From: Leucocoprinus leucothites
Taxonomy: Eukaryota; Basidiomycota; Agaricomycetes; Agaricales; Agaricaceae
Direction: 5' to 3'
Assembly: GCA_013368445.1 (NCBI GenBank)
Contig: JAACJO010000014.1
Coordinates: 682,001 to 746,000, forward strand
Length of the DNA stretch: 64,000 nt
Part shown: positions 25,863 to 38,215 of the stretch, one piece after another
Layout: the number at the start of each line of letters is the position of its first letter
How positions within the stretch are numbered: position 1 is the first letter of the stretch
The notes under the pieces: generated by a model
Told to the model about the DNA's origin: nothing
Databases searched by the model: none
What the model saw: only the letters and a program-made list of their open reading frames with translations
Position numbers and translations under genes: made by a program

Positions 25863-28366
25863 TCACTCGCTCTCATCAGAATAATATCTCTGCACCCGTC
25901 TAGATCTTCGAGCTGGCAGTCCGGTACGACTGGTCATGGGTCGTCGTCTGCCTAACGACCTAACTTCTTGCACCTCCTCATCCTCCTCCTCATCTTGACC
26001 TTCTTCGTTTCCACCGTCGTCTTCATCAACGTCAACAACAGCAGTTTGACGATGTCGAGGTCCGCGACTAGGGTGAGTGGGAGGAACAACCTCAACCTCA
26101 ACTTCATCATCCTCCTGGTCATCATCACCGGAAACTGAACTTGCTCCCCTTCCGCTATAAACGTCGAGGTAACTGCGGCGGGGTAGGGGTATCGGTCCAA
26201 CATCGTCAGCGACAGGACCGCCTAAACGCATACCCCGACCTAGCCGCCTTGCCATAGTCTGTGCGTCGAAGTGTTCATCATCCTCATCATCCTCATCCTC
26301 ATAATCTCCGAAGCGTTGGTGGCGATCCCACTGGCCATCGGCACCACCTTCATCGCCCTCGCGATGCTCGGGGTAATGGCCATGATCATCCTCCCCATCA
26401 TCAATGAAACTGCCCTCATACTCAACCTCTGAATCCGGATGAGAACGGTCCGAATCAGATTCCTCCCCGTCGTCCTCTTCGTTCTCTCCTCGCCCTCGAC
26501 TTCCTCAATGCGACCTGCAGGTAAAGGTCTACCCCTATGATGTTGTGGGAAAAGGGGGATTCCTCGTAACATTCTTCCAGGCAAGAGTCCAAGACCATCG
26601 AAATGGTAACGGGGATTATATTCATCAGCTTCCTCATCCTCCCCTTCCTCGTCGTCGTCTTCCGTAGTCCACTCTTCGTCTGCTGTGTGGAGGCCCTGGC
26701 TTCCTTCGGAGGATACACTCTCGTCGTCTGTCAATTCCATGGGATCACCGTGAGCATCGTAGAACTCTCCCATGTCAATCTCATCGTCATCGTCATCACC
26801 ACCTTCATCGTCTTCTGGCCCCCAACCCAAAGGTTCGTGGTATCCTTGTATGATTTCCCGCAATCGTCTTCCGAGGACATTTCCACCAAGGTATCCACCA
26901 GCGCCAAAGTCATCCTCATCACCATCATCGTCATTATCAAATCTTGCATGTCCAGGATATTCTCGATTACAACTAGTGCACACACCGCCCCAAATCTCGT
27001 GCATACAATCCAGACACCGATAAATCCCGCCATCCTCGGCATCATACATTCCCATATCCTCAATACCCCATTCTTCTCCCTCATTATTCTCAGGTGGGGG
27101 CGGGTAGAATTGTGGTGGATGGTGGTAATCACGTTCGTGTCTAGATTTGGGAAAGACATTGCGCCAAGGGTCATTCCGATGGTTGTTTATACCGTCTGCA
27201 TCAGGGGTTTCCGTCGCCGATGGCGGTGGTGCAGAGGGTGGATCGACTAGTTTGCTTTTGATGAGGTTAGCAACCATGCTTTTGATTGACCAGACTTCTG
27301 CTGGACGCGAGGTAATGGAGGCTCGGCAGAGTGGGCATGACTTGCGATTGCGAAGGAAGGTACCCCGGTTTGCGGTGCGGCTGTTAAGTAGCCTTGGAAT
27401 GTCATTCAGTTCGGCTGGTGGATTGACGTTGTGTTGATCATTGCCGCCACCGACATGATTTTGAACGCTAGTAAACCAGCGTACGAGACACATGTAGCAG
27501 GCTACGTGACCGCAAGGAGAGAGTGCAAAAGGCTTGTAAAGAAAGTCCAAGCAGATCTCGCAAATGAGGGATTGTTGAAGGTGGGAGAGATTATCCTCAT
27601 ATCGAGACAATAGCTAAGAAATCGAATTAATCAAGATGTCGCCGGGGCAGAGAGAAATAACACTCACTGTTTTCTGAGATTGAAGCTGAGCTGTGAGCTC
27701 GGCGATTTTAGCTTGGGCCCCTTTCATCGAGTCGGTCTCCTGAGATGATCCCGCTACGGGAGTAGACCCCTGCCCTTGCATGATAAGGGTATCCGGATGT
27801 TCAGATGTCGCACGTCCCTTTCCTTTGTCTGCAGCCTGTTCATCGGTACCGAAAGCGTTAGCCCGAGTCACAGTACCAGCAGACCACTGCTAGACACCTA
27901 CAGTCAATGCTGGCTTTTCCTCCTCCTCTGCCACACTAACTAATGACTCAGCGCGCAACACATTTTCCAGGTTGGGTGCCAGCGCAGTATATACGGTAGG
28001 CGATGGCAGAGACGCCTCTGAGAGTGTCAACGAAGATGCCAAAGAGACCGGTACCACGGTTATGGCGGACTTGGGTTTCGTAGAGGCCTGCGTGGTTTGT
28101 TCTGACTCGATTTCAGGAATGGTGAGGGGAGACTTTCTCTTCTTCTTCTTGCGTTTTTTCTTGCCGTCTTTGTTGCTGTTGAGACTGGCTATTGCCTTCT
28201 CGTCACCGTTGAGTATCTCGAGGTCTTTTCGATGCTTCTTAGTCTGTCGAGGCTCGTCGTCGGGTGGGATCTCAGAGACCGCGCGTTTTTTTGCGTTGTG
28301 AGGTTGTAGGACGTCTGATGCAGTGGTGAGCGTGCTTGGGCCTGGTGTAGGCTGGCGAGTGGGCAT
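25863..28366 (-). CDS. RING-type E3 ubiquitin ligase
   Basis: Start at ATG 28366 (MPTRQPTPG). The first part is disordered with a basic KKKRKKKKRK run (possible nuclear signal). A short coiled coil follows (AQAKIAELTAQLQSQKT), then after an intron SRYEDNLSHLQQSLICEICL. The C3HC4 RING then reads CEIC, CGHVACYMC and, after an insert of about 40 residues, CPLC. Further on a second Cys pair set, YRCLDCMHEIWGGVCTSC, looks like another zinc site. The rest is highly acidic and ends at 25863. Frames change near 26490-26580, where either a short intron or a frameshift must be assumed. Function beyond E3 ligase activity is unknown. Confidence 0.8.
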
Positions 28367-28554
28367 GGAGAAAGGTACAAGAGGCGGTATGAGCCACAGC
28401 CGTACATAGAGGACTCATTATGCCTGGTCGCGGTCATGTGTATGCTCCCACAGCCTCGCACGTGTTTTTGCCCCTATTCGCGCGGAATTTACGGATATTT
28501 TGTTGCTTCCCCAAAACGCCCAGAACCTCATGTAAATCTCTCTTCACAACAACC
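28367..28554. promoter_or_regulatory. Shared divergent promoter, RING ligase and TPT transporter
   Basis: 188 bp between opposite start codons. An in-frame ATG at 28420 would lengthen the transporter, but the ATG at 28555 has the better context (ACCATGG), so this stretch is read as promoter and 5' UTR. Confidence 0.45.
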
Positions 28555-30439
28555 ATGGCCAGCGCCACACCGATACCAGTGCGTAGTAGGGGCATTAAGC
28601 TGTCCTCTATCCATACCGGCAAGCGCAGATACCCAAAAGCCCGTCCTCCGGATTTGCAGCTCTCCGGGGACTTCTCTTCTGGGGACTCCATCTCGGCGAT
28701 GTTGGCCTCTTCATCATCGGCGGACACTCTTCCAGAATATACCTCTCCAATATCCCCCAAATTTCATAACTCTCATCGTCGTCTACGATCTTTATCCTCT
28801 CTCCTTCCCTCTCGAGATGGCTTCTACCCATCCAACTCGCGGGCTGTCTGGGTTCTGCTTTGGTTTTCCCTCAATTTCTCCCTTACGCTCAGCAACAAGT
28901 TTGTGTTGAACCAGTTTCCATTTCCTTATACCATGACCGCCATGCACGCCCTCGCTGGATGTCTAGGAACGTGGTTGGTTATGTCACCTGGGGATCGGCT
29001 ACCTACTCTCTCCACAAGCGAGGTTATCGTCCTGGTGTCATTTAGCGCGTTATACACGCTCAATATCATCGTGAGCAATGTATCCCTTCAACTTGTCACC
29101 GTCCCGGTGAGCTTCTTCCTCTGTATCGCCGTTTCTTGGCGATCACCCACGTTTGCTTCTCAACTTGCGTCTTCTTGTTCGCCGTTTAGTTTCATCAAGT
29201 TGTTCGGTCTTCGGCGCCATTCTTCACGCTCGTTCTTTCCGCCCTCTTGATCAAAACACGTTTCACGCAGTCAAAACTCATATCCCTGGTTCCCGTAGTA
29301 GCCGGTGTTGGTCTTGCGTAAGTCCACAACAGCTAGGACCTCTTTCATCATACTCACTTGTGCTCCACATTCCTTCATTTAATCACTTTGATTGACGGAT
29401 TGACGCTCGGTAATTATTCCCTTTTGGATGCCATTCGCGATTTTGACATAGAACATATGGAGACTATTATTATACCCTTCCTGGATTTCTTCTTACTCTT
29501 TTGGGTACAGTCCTCGCGTCTCTCAAAACGGTGGTCACCAATGTTCTGCAATCGGTACCGACATCGGTAAACTTATCCTTATCACACACTCCTGATCGTT
29601 GGGAGGGCAAAGATACCTCACCTTCTCTACATTCGCGCTCACTCTCAATTTCTTCGCGTCCGCGGGTTCGGACATCCCAAGACTCCGAGAAATCGTCTGC
29701 AATCTCAGTGGCTGTCTCGTATCCACCATCTTCCAGCTCAAAATATACCGGTCATCATCATACAAACACAAGAATCCTCCCCTCAATATCATCCATCCCC
29801 CGACTTCACCTCACCCCCATCCAACTCTTACACCTCCTCTCCCCACTCGCATTCTTACAATGCATACTTCTCGCGGTCTATTTCGGTGAACACACGAAAC
29901 TCCTTTCATATCTCTACCAGTTTACCCACCCTTCCGCTTCTGTGTCGCCGTCTTCGTCAATATTGGGTAATCATACGTTTCAAGGACTTGATGCAAGTAA
30001 TAGAGCGCTGAATGGGACTGGGATAGGCTTCCCTGGTATAAGCGCCGACGCGGGCATGGGCGCAGGTGTTTGGGCTGTCGTAGGGTCTAGTTTACCCGCA
30101 CTGTCCGGATTGGTGTTAAATGCGGCCATGGCGTTTGCGCTTAATGTAGTTAGCTTTCACACCAATCGGACTGTTGGGCCTCTGGGTATGAGTGTGGCAG
30201 GTATGTGTTCTTTGTTTGTAACTCCCCTCATGGATTTCATCTATCGTTCATTATGACTAATTTGCTCACTGTTTTATTCTCTAGCAAACGTTAAACAAGT
30301 ATTGACAATTCTCTCGTCGGTCGTGTTGTTTAATTTGACAATTACGGGGATGAATGCATTGGGGATATTGTTGACGTTGATTGGGGGGGCTTGGTATGCT
30401 AGTGTTGATTTACGGGAACGGGGATTCCGTTTTCGATAA
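28555..30439 (+). CDS. TPT-family nucleotide-sugar/triose-phosphate transporter
   Basis: Multi-pass drug/metabolite-superfamily transporter, probably in Golgi or ER. After a cytosolic N-terminus of about 85 residues come membrane segments in order: AVWVLLWFSLNFSLTLSNKF, FPYTMTAMHALAGCLGTWLV, IVLVSFSALYTLNIIVSNVS, and APFFTLVLSALLIKT. LISLVPVVAGVGLATYG, LLTLLGTVLASLKTVVTNVL, LLHLLSPLAFLQCILLAVYF, LVLNAAMAFALNVVSF and ITGMNALGILLTLIGGAWY follow. The motif LTLSNK near the first segment and KTVVTNVLQ are usual for the SLC35E/TPT group. A Ser-rich loop of about 90 residues is inserted between the two halves. The substrate cannot be told from the sequence. Confidence 0.87.
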
Positions 30440-31350
30440 TCTCCACTACCCCCTCCCTCTGCATTTTCTTTTGACAGCTGTGCCTATTCTTAGGCTTTCT
30501 GTTTTGTCTTTTTTTCTTTGCATGGACCTTTGTCGTGTTTGGACTGACGACTTGTTAATGTTGAGATTTCATATGAACTTGTATCATATTCGCAATACAC
30601 GCATCGAAATTCGAAATCCCTCGATCGGCGATATAAGAGTACACCATTATTTCCTCCCCTCGATTCAGGCGGGCAATCCCAGCCATACCACCACCACAAT
30701 CACTTCATTTCGCAGCACACATTGCCACAATATCGTTCTTCCATCGCAGTACTCACCACCCTTAGGTAACCTAACCTATGAGTTTCAGGTGATAATTACA
30801 GACGGGCCCGTTATGGCCTACAATACATGTTTCAGGACTTGAGGGTGAATCCGACAGGTGAGCGGTGAGCGTTCAACGTTCAACGTTCATACTTCACCCA
30901 ATTCGATCAAGAGCGCTAGTCTTCGCCTGGAGCGCCAAGCTGAGAAAGGTTTTGTGGCGTCGATCTCTGGCGCTTAATAGACTTGCAGTGAAGGCCGACA
31001 AAAGTAGCGATTGCAGGCATTCCTGTAGACCGTGTATTGAAGCAACATTTTATTTTTTCCCCAGTAAGTATGATTGAGACAATCCGTAACACAAGCTACT
31101 CGAAGTAGGCCTACCAAGAGAGAAGAACACAGTTCGCCGTTCATCATTCATCTATATATGCCAATATCTTTGCTTTGCCACCATAACTCCCAAAAGTAGA
31201 AAAATCTATGAACCCAGACATCCAAACACCCGAGCACCAAAACACCAAAACACCAAGAACAGAAAAGAAAACCCAAAAAGAAAAGTTCCCAGAAAAAAAC
31301 CTCGAAACCAACCATGTATATTCGACTCGACCCGAGTAGCTTATATCTCA
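30440..31350. other. Intergenic, convergent 3' flanks
   Basis: About 0.9 kb between the ends of the transporter and the biotin ligase. A short direct repeat of CGTTCAA occurs near 30866-30885. No gene supported. Confidence 0.4.
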
Positions 31351-33552
31351 TCAGTGCTTCGCTTTAATCATCCCCGCCATCAAATCAAAACTATTCCCAT
31401 CCGGCTGTAAATCAATATACTCCTCCTCTTCTTTCCCCCCTCCCCTCCTAGAACCATACGAAAAGAAGTAAGGGTTGGCTGCGAAACTCAAACGTTCAGG
31501 TGTAGTCCTTAATAGCCCATGATCGAGTGTTATACCCGTAATTCTAACGGGTATAGGTGGCGTAACTGTGGTTAAGGTCACTCGTTGATCGCTAGATGAA
31601 ATTATCGTTCGCGTCAGTACAGGTAAAGAAGAAGAAGAGAGAGGGGGGAGGGAGGAGCCGTACCTGTGCATCCACCGTTTTAGGTACGCGTCCAAGAATG
31701 GCTCAAAGCTACCCTTCGCATCGACGAATTGATTCCACATCTGCTCGAACTTGGTGAGTATGACAGCTGCCGTGCGTTCGATGCTGAGAGTTTTGCGGCG
31801 AGGTGAGGAGGATTTGAGAAGCTGAACGAGGGATGTCATTGGGTGCTCGTTGAACACGTTTAACCCACAGCCTACCAATCAGATCACAATGTTAATTCAA
31901 GGTGGGACGAGAGTGGGAGGAAAGAACACACCGATAATAATATCAGCACCCGCAGAACCAAAAGTCATACTAACCAAAATCCCAGCAATCTTCTTCTTCT
32001 CCATCTCACTTTCCTTCATACCCTTAGTCCCAACAAGCGCGTATACATCATTCGGCCATTTAATCCTCACCCTCCATCCTTCCCCATCTCCTCCTCCTCC
32101 TGCACCATCACCTAAAACATTATCATCTCTCACACCCTCACAAACAGCCAAAGCGTACAAATACTGCACGAAAACCAACTTTGACGAAGGCACTCCTTTA
32201 TCTGTGCTCAGTCGCAGATGGATGGACTGTGATAGTGAGCCGGAGGGGGAGAGCCAGGCGTTTGAACCACGACCCCGTGCGACGAGTTGGTGTGAGGCGA
32301 TGTGGACGGTGGGCGTGGGGAGGGAGGAGAGGTAGAGAGGGTTTTTGTCGAGCAGGGTTTGGGTGGATGTTACGGCAGGGGAGACAAATAGTGCAGAACC
32401 AAGTGGCCAGGCTAATTGTGAAACTGAGGTGGCAGCCGGACGGAGGGATGAGAGGTGTTGGAAGAACTTGGAGATGTTAAAGTAGGGATTTATGTATGTC
32501 GTTGGAGGGAGGGTACCGTCCCGATGTATGATGATATGTTTTGGTTGCCATGTTGAGGGATCGCTGGGTGTTGTGAGGAGAGACTTGGATTCTTCGAGGA
32601 GGGTTTTAGTTGATGAGGAGGTGAATTCATGAAAGTGGAGTGTATCGTTTTCGTCCTTGATCGCTTTTACATCTCCCTCACCTTCCGTCTGTTGGAAGGC
32701 TTTAGATAAGCTATCAACAATCCGAGCGACGATTTCCGGTCTATCGGGCGACGAAACGAGCAGCTGAGGGAATGGTCGTGCGATAGGTCGAGATTCGAGG
32801 TCATCGTCAAGCTCGGTAGAGGCTGATGATGCGGGGAGGTGTAAACCAAGGTAGATCAGTGTACGTCGTAAAAGATTTCGTCGCTCGGCGTCTAGTTCTG
32901 CAATATCATCTTCCAGTGTTGAGGCAAGCGAAGACGCGGGCTCAGAGGAAAGACTCTGTTCCAGGGCTGGAGACCACAGCGCAATCCTTCCTCCGCCAAT
33001 GTCGGATCCGAGACCTGCGATGTCTTCTGAGGGAAGGTAGCGGCCGAGAATCCTGATGCCCCTCTCTCCCTTGAACCCTGTAAACTCGCCCGGAGAGGAT
33101 TCGTATGCGGCACGAATGACGTCTCCATCCAGAGACTCAAGTTTCACTAGCCTCTGTTGTGCGGTATCACCTGAAAATGTGGGATGGATATAGGCATTGT
33201 TGAACTTGTCGTAGAATTTCAACAAAGAAGATGTTGAAGACCCCAATGACAGACCATCCATCCCACTGATAATGCCCCTGGTTGAGCACCTGGCACCAGC
33301 GCCAAATGCTAAAAACGCGCCTCCGCGATCGACATAGCTCTGGATGTGAGAGTGTGCAGGGGCAGTAAATGGCTGATCAAGGCGAGGAAAGACAAGAAGT
33401 GCACAGGAAGTCGTCCATGGCTGTTGAGCAAGTGCAGTATGCTCTATAGGCTGGACTATGTAGTGAGGCAGAAGTAGCGCGCGGAGAGAGGAGAGAACGC
33501 TGGAGAGGGAGGCCTGCAGGACTTCTGGGCCGCTGTAGACAAGGACATTCAT
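31351..33552 (-). CDS. BPL1: Biotin-protein ligase
   Basis: Attaches biotin to carboxylases by way of biotinyl-AMP. Start at ATG 33552. The N-terminal half is the glutamine-amidotransferase-like BPL_N domain (MNVLVYSGPEVLQASLSSVL, VDRGGAFLAFGAGARC). The catalytic half shows ARGRGSNAWLSPSGSLSQS (biotinyl-AMP loop), RIKWPNDVYA, KKIAGILVSMTF with the biotin-contacting Lys, and after an intron VGCGLNVFNEHPMTSLVQLL. The C-terminal domain ends IDLQPDGNSFDLMAGMIKAKH at 31351. The length of about 700 residues matches fungal Bpl1. At least two introns, near 31870-31935 and 31600-31665. It diverges from the gene at 33720. Confidence 0.95.
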
Positions 33553-33719
33553 TTTTTGGGGTGTTTTTTGGGATTTCCAGTCATTTATCTCAGATCAGAC
33601 AATCGTGGGAAAGAGCTCATTTAAACCTTTGCTGCGCTCATTAGACTTTGTCTCTTGTGCCATGACTGAGAACAGGAAACTCTCCAGGTACTTTCAAAAA
33701 AGTGCTGCCATCGTCCAGG
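33553..33719. promoter_or_regulatory. Shared divergent promoter, BPL1 and 33720 gene
   Basis: 167 bp between the two start codons, assuming the right-hand start at 33720 is correct. Confidence 0.35.
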
Positions 33720-34883
33720 ATGCCTGCAATCAGTATGCTTGCTCTCGTCGCCGTTGCCGTTGTGCTCACCTCGCGCTTGCAGGCTGGAAAAGAACTACGC
33801 CCGACCGGCGTACCAAAACATGAGGGTTTACTTTGAAGAGAGACCTATCATATGTGTCTGTCTGTCTTGTTCAGAACATGGTCAACGATTCTCATGACCG
33901 CGACGTAGACCTTTGTTACTATTTTCACTCTACTCAGTCTCCTTCCCGTCGCTGCCTTTGCGTGCGTCTAGATTTCTATCATTCACCGTGCCACAATCTA
34001 ACCACTCATCCAGCGGCACCTCCCTCTTCGTATTCACAACATTCACACTTGCAGCTCTCTTCATCGCACTCTTCACATCACTCGCCATAATTCTCTTGTG
34101 CCGTGCGTCTTTCCTTTCATTTAATAACTCCTGAATACTGAAACACTCCACATTGAAACAGTCGGATTCCTCGTAGTCGTACTACTTGGCATCCTTCTCG
34201 TATCTATTTTTCTTACAGGTGCAACGCTCGCTTCATATTCCCTTGTCCGTCTTGCTCTACACGTTCAGCGTGAGGGTGCCTCAGCTGGCGCGTCTGAATG
34301 GGGCCGCGAAACAAGGGATTCCTTGTTGGTTTCACAGCCAAAACCGCACAATAGCGTCACTTTACCTCCTGACGGCGACAAGAAGGAAGAAATGGAAAAG
34401 GAGGGAGAAGACCCCCTATACGGGGATGTGAAACATCATAATGGACCACACGCCAGCGACCGCTATACTAATGGAAGATCAGGAGAAGGAGTAGTAGAGG
34501 TGAGAAACCCGATGGAGAAAAGAGCACCATTCCCAGCTGACGACGACGAATATAACGCAAGATTGGTCGACGAGACGCTCAGTGATCAAGAGGAACTGCA
34601 ACAACGATACTTTGAACATCGCCAACATCATCCTCAAACTCAACCTCAGATTCAGATTCAGCCTTTTGTACCATCAAATTCGTCGTCTTCGTCGTCCTCC
34701 CATTATGCACCAGCAATAACGACGACGACGACAACAGCATCTACAATAACTACACCGCCCAAGTCAAAGTTGCGTCAGCAGCAACAGCCTTCGAGTCAGC
34801 CGCAGTCTCAGCCCTTCGTGCGTGACTACACGACTAACGTTAGGTATGGCGATTATAACGTTGATGTGCAAGGGCACCAATAA
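33720..34883 (+). CDS. Unassigned multi-pass membrane protein
   Basis: A model with several short introns gives the N-terminus MPAISMLALVAVAVVLTSRL. Membrane segments then follow: TFVTIFTLLSLLPVAAFAG, TSLFVFTTFTLAALFIALF through SLAIILL, and GFLVVVLLGILLVSIFLTGA. After these comes a hydrophilic tail with charged and Gln/Ser/Thr-rich stretches (HHPQTQPQIQIQPF) to a stop at 34881-34883. The tail and the last membrane segment are one open frame. The first two exons are my reconstruction from GT-AG borders and hydrophobicity. I do not recognise the family. Confidence 0.5.
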
Positions 34884-35400
34884 ATTTCCTGTATCTCCCG
34901 ATCTCACCACACTCGCACTTGCATCCGACGGCGTTCCACTTCCCCCTACTTCTCTTTTCGAAACTCCTTCCGTTGATTCTTCACCATCCATCTTGAATTT
35001 CGTTTCAATCATCCCTTATCATTTGAACGCCGACAAAAATGACAATAGTATGCGACACATAAAAAGTATAGAAAACACGAACAACACAGATTTTGGGTCT
35101 TCCCGCTTATTTTCTCGTTCTTCCTCTACTTGTTCGGAGTTGCAGTTGAAGTCAGGTGGTGGTTCCGGTATTATTTTTCCTCCTGGTTCTCCACAGCAAG
35201 ACTCAGGGCCTAGTATTCATTTTGAGTTGGATGGTGATGGTGATGTGATTGGAAGAAATGAGGGCGAGGACGGGGAGGGTATGGGATTGAGTTTTAGTGA
35301 AGGTGTTGCGGTGTTGTCTTGGGCGATGTGGTATTTTATGTATGGTTGGACGACGAGGGTGATTATTTGGCTTGATCCTTGGGCCTTTATGTGTGCTTGA
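34845..35400 (+). other. Open frame overlapping the membrane-protein 3' end
   Basis: A second plus-strand frame of about 185 codons starts with an ATG at 34845, overlaps the previous gene by 39 nt and ends at 35400. It reads DLTTLALASDGVPLPPTSLF, then Ser-rich text, then WAMWYFMYGWTTRVIIWLD near the end. It could be a separate small gene, a C-terminal extension reached by a frameshift or an unseen splice, or a chance frame. No family recognised. Confidence 0.3.
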
Positions 35401-35766
35401 GACTCTTTTTTCTTCGTTTGAGTGTTTTTCTCTCCTATGTAATTTCGTTCTTCTCGCTTTCTTTGAAGTGAAGTTCGGTTAATGGCATTGCTTGTAATTC
35501 TACGAGACAACGCTTTAATCCTTGCAAGAATGTTATGGCCGTAGTAGGCTGATTTAAGCGGGATGGGGGTCATTAGTGTCCTGTGCTACTCTGTAGACGT
35601 TAACCGGTATTTCGAGCACACGAAAACAGTTACAATGTCGTCACTTCATTCCGCAGCCATTTAATCAGAAGAAAAAACCCCCGCGTCATTGCAGTCGGAA
35701 CTCGAGGACCGGAATTGAATTCATCGTTCCAGTACCAAATCCCATGGTGACAGTCCATCTCTACGA
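35401..35766. other. Intergenic, 3' flank of P450
   Basis: No gene supported. It lies between the open frame above and the P450 stop at 35767. Confidence 0.4.
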
Positions 35767-38215
35767 TTAATGGTGCCACTCATCCAAATGTCCTTGAATA
35801 TTATCCCATTCCGCCTCTATCAAATTCGCCACCTTTTCATTCCGGGGAACGAACTGGCATTCAAATGGCATTGGCTTTGAGTTGAAGTGGTTCGTGAATG
35901 CATCCGGGTCTACAATCCGTGATAAAAATCATTAGAGCTGTGTTTTAAGACAATTAGAAAGGAAACGTACCGGGTATCGCGGCCTCTTGAGCAGGTTTCA
36001 AATCGAAAGCCCAGAGGATTCGTGAGACGGTTATGAATAACGAGTTTAGACCTAGATGCATCCCTGGACAGATGCGCCGACCGAAACCAAAGGGAAGGTC
36101 GAATTCTTTGAGGTTGATGCGAGGGTGGGTAGTAGAGTTAGTGATGGGCTTGGTGGTGGTGGTGGTATCCGATGGTGTTGGGAGGAAGCGATCAGGTCTG
36201 AAGAGGTTCGGGTCTGGGAATAGGTCTGTGTCGCGCATGATTCCGCTAGAAAATGGGTAAGGACAGGGAGACAGAAAGGTGACGGTGGTACGTACTACAT
36301 GTTGGCGTAAATCGAGGAGCCTTTGGGTATGAAGCTATTGCAGCGTTTTGGTGAGTATGGAGGGAGAGTAGAAGTAAGGAGAGGTGGGCGTACCTTCCGT
36401 TGAATTCATCATCGGCTATACTCGCATGCGCTGTTCCACCTAGTACGGGAATGGGCCGCCACCTTGAGAGAACAGTTAGTAAATTGGGATCGGATTATAG
36501 AGGTAGGGTGCGCACCGCAGGGTCTCGTTAATCACGGCCTGGACATAGGGCAACCGGTCTTTATCATGAAACTCGGGCATTCGATCATTCCCGATAACTC
36601 GATCAATCTCCTCCTGTGCTCTTTTCGTGATCTCTGGGTAGTTCAACATCGCCACTACAATACGCTCAACATCCTACACCTCACGGAAGTAGTACAGGTC
36701 AAGGGACTCACGTAAGAAAACACTCAGCGTCCCAGCAGTTGTATCAATTCCTGCGCTGAAAGGACTGGACACGGCGTAGGCCAATTGTATATCGGACATT
36801 TCCACTTTGCCCTGATCACGGTCTACTAGTGCCTGCGACGTTAGACAGTCTGGACAAGAACCATTTTTTGTTCGAGTGCGGACATCGTTGAGGAGGTGCA
36901 TAAGGAAATGTTCATCTTGCTTTTTTCGGCTTTCAGCTTGTTTTCGGAACCATTGGAATGAGCGCTATTCAGTCGTAAGACATGTGTTAACGAAAGCGAA
37001 GGCATGCGAGACGTACAGGGAGTTTGAGAAGCCAAGGCCAAGACTCGACAAGGTATTTTCCAGGGAGGCTGAAAGTAATAGCAGGTGGAAATAAGCAAAA
37101 GTGCGCCGATTTCGGGCCCGAGAGGATGAAGGGAAGGCTCACTTTACGCTATTTAGATCAAGCAGCGAAGGTGTCAGTCAGCAAGATGTCATGTCATTAT
37201 GTCGGAGGTAACAGGTCTACCTTGTTAAATCTTTTTAAGAGACGCTACGTCAGTTGATCAAGAATTCCCGAGATCGGTCAGCCACTTACAATCGATTGAT
37301 GCGATATTTTCTCGCACGACCCATTCATCGACGCTGTCTACTCTTCGGCCGTATGTCGCTGCTACTACTATACTCGCTGCGAACCTGAGTTTATAATGTC
37401 AGTTGTAAAACTATTATGAGGCTGTAGAATCGAAGCGTACCTCTTGAGATATCCGTCATAGTTTTTAGAGTCGTTCATTAACTGCTTTAGCAGCACCTTG
37501 GACTCGAGGGACTGTATCCCATGATACACCTGGACCTTACGGATATGGAACCCGTTGTGCAGCATCTGTCACTCATAATTAAGGAACAAGAGGTACGTTC
37601 GATGTCGTAGTCGCTACATACCTTACGCCACTGTTTCCATAACTCGCTTGAATTGGGTAACATCAGACCACGCCGATTTTCCGACAGAATTTCCGACCTA
37701 ATTTACGGCAAGAGATGATATGAGAGATTGGGAAATTGTTGTTCTATGCAGATAGGAGTGAAAGAAGGCAAATACGTACGCCATGATGAATCGAGGTCGG
37801 CTAGAATATATTTCCGACCTTTTTTCAAGAAGCTCCCATGCATACTGCGCTGTGCCAATAACTAAACCGAAATCGAAGAATTGGGAAACTTGTCAGGGTA
37901 TGATAGCGCCCATAGTAATGGAGACGTACTGATGGTTGGCGTGCTTCCGAGCAAGATGGATGATATTGAGCCTATCGACCGGTTAGTTCAGCAACTCTGA
38001 AAGGATCAGGAGTTTTCAGCTGCAGGTAACGTACCGTACTCCCTGTTCCATTCCTCGAACTTTTTCCAAGGCTTGAATGCAGGTACCTGGTGCCTATTCC
38101 CAATCCATGGCAAACCGAGCGGACCTGGTGGCATAATCTGTCTCAAACGAAACCATCGCAATACGCCCCACAGGATATACCCCGCAGCAAGTGCTATAGT
38201 TGTCTGAAGAAGCAT
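35767..38215 (-). CDS. Cytochrome P450 monooxygenase
   Basis: Haem-thiolate monooxygenase of the ER membrane. Start at ATG 38215 with an N-terminal anchor (MLLQTTIALAAGYILWGVLR) and the proline hinge MPPGPLGLPWIGNRHQ. The exons, separated by about a dozen introns, give PRFIMASEIL, WKQWRKMLHNGF, the I-helix SAGIDTTAGTLSVF, NYPEITKRAQEEIDRVIGND, and YVQAVINETLR with ExxR. Then come WRPIPVLGGTAHASIADDEF, SFIPKGSSIYANM, PDPNLFRPDRFLP, and the haem-binding FGFGRRICPGMHLG with its Cys ligand. Stop at 35767. It resembles CYP families common in wood- and root-associated fungi (O-methyl-sterigmatocystin oxidoreductase type). The substrate is unknown, and no secondary-metabolite core gene lies nearby. 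Confidence 0.93.

Noticed and set aside
26603..27250. Plus-strand frame of 215 codons with hydrophobic runs
   Set aside because: Antisense of the acidic part of the RING ligase; GAT/GAG-rich codons read backwards give Ile/Val/Leu/Ser runs.
28420..28554. N-terminal extension of the TPT transporter from ATG 28420
   Set aside because: Weak context and no targeting features; the ATG at 28555 has context ACCATGG. It is not excluded.
30381..30842. Plus-strand frame of 153 codons
   Set aside because: It begins inside the last transporter exon in another frame and shows no motif.
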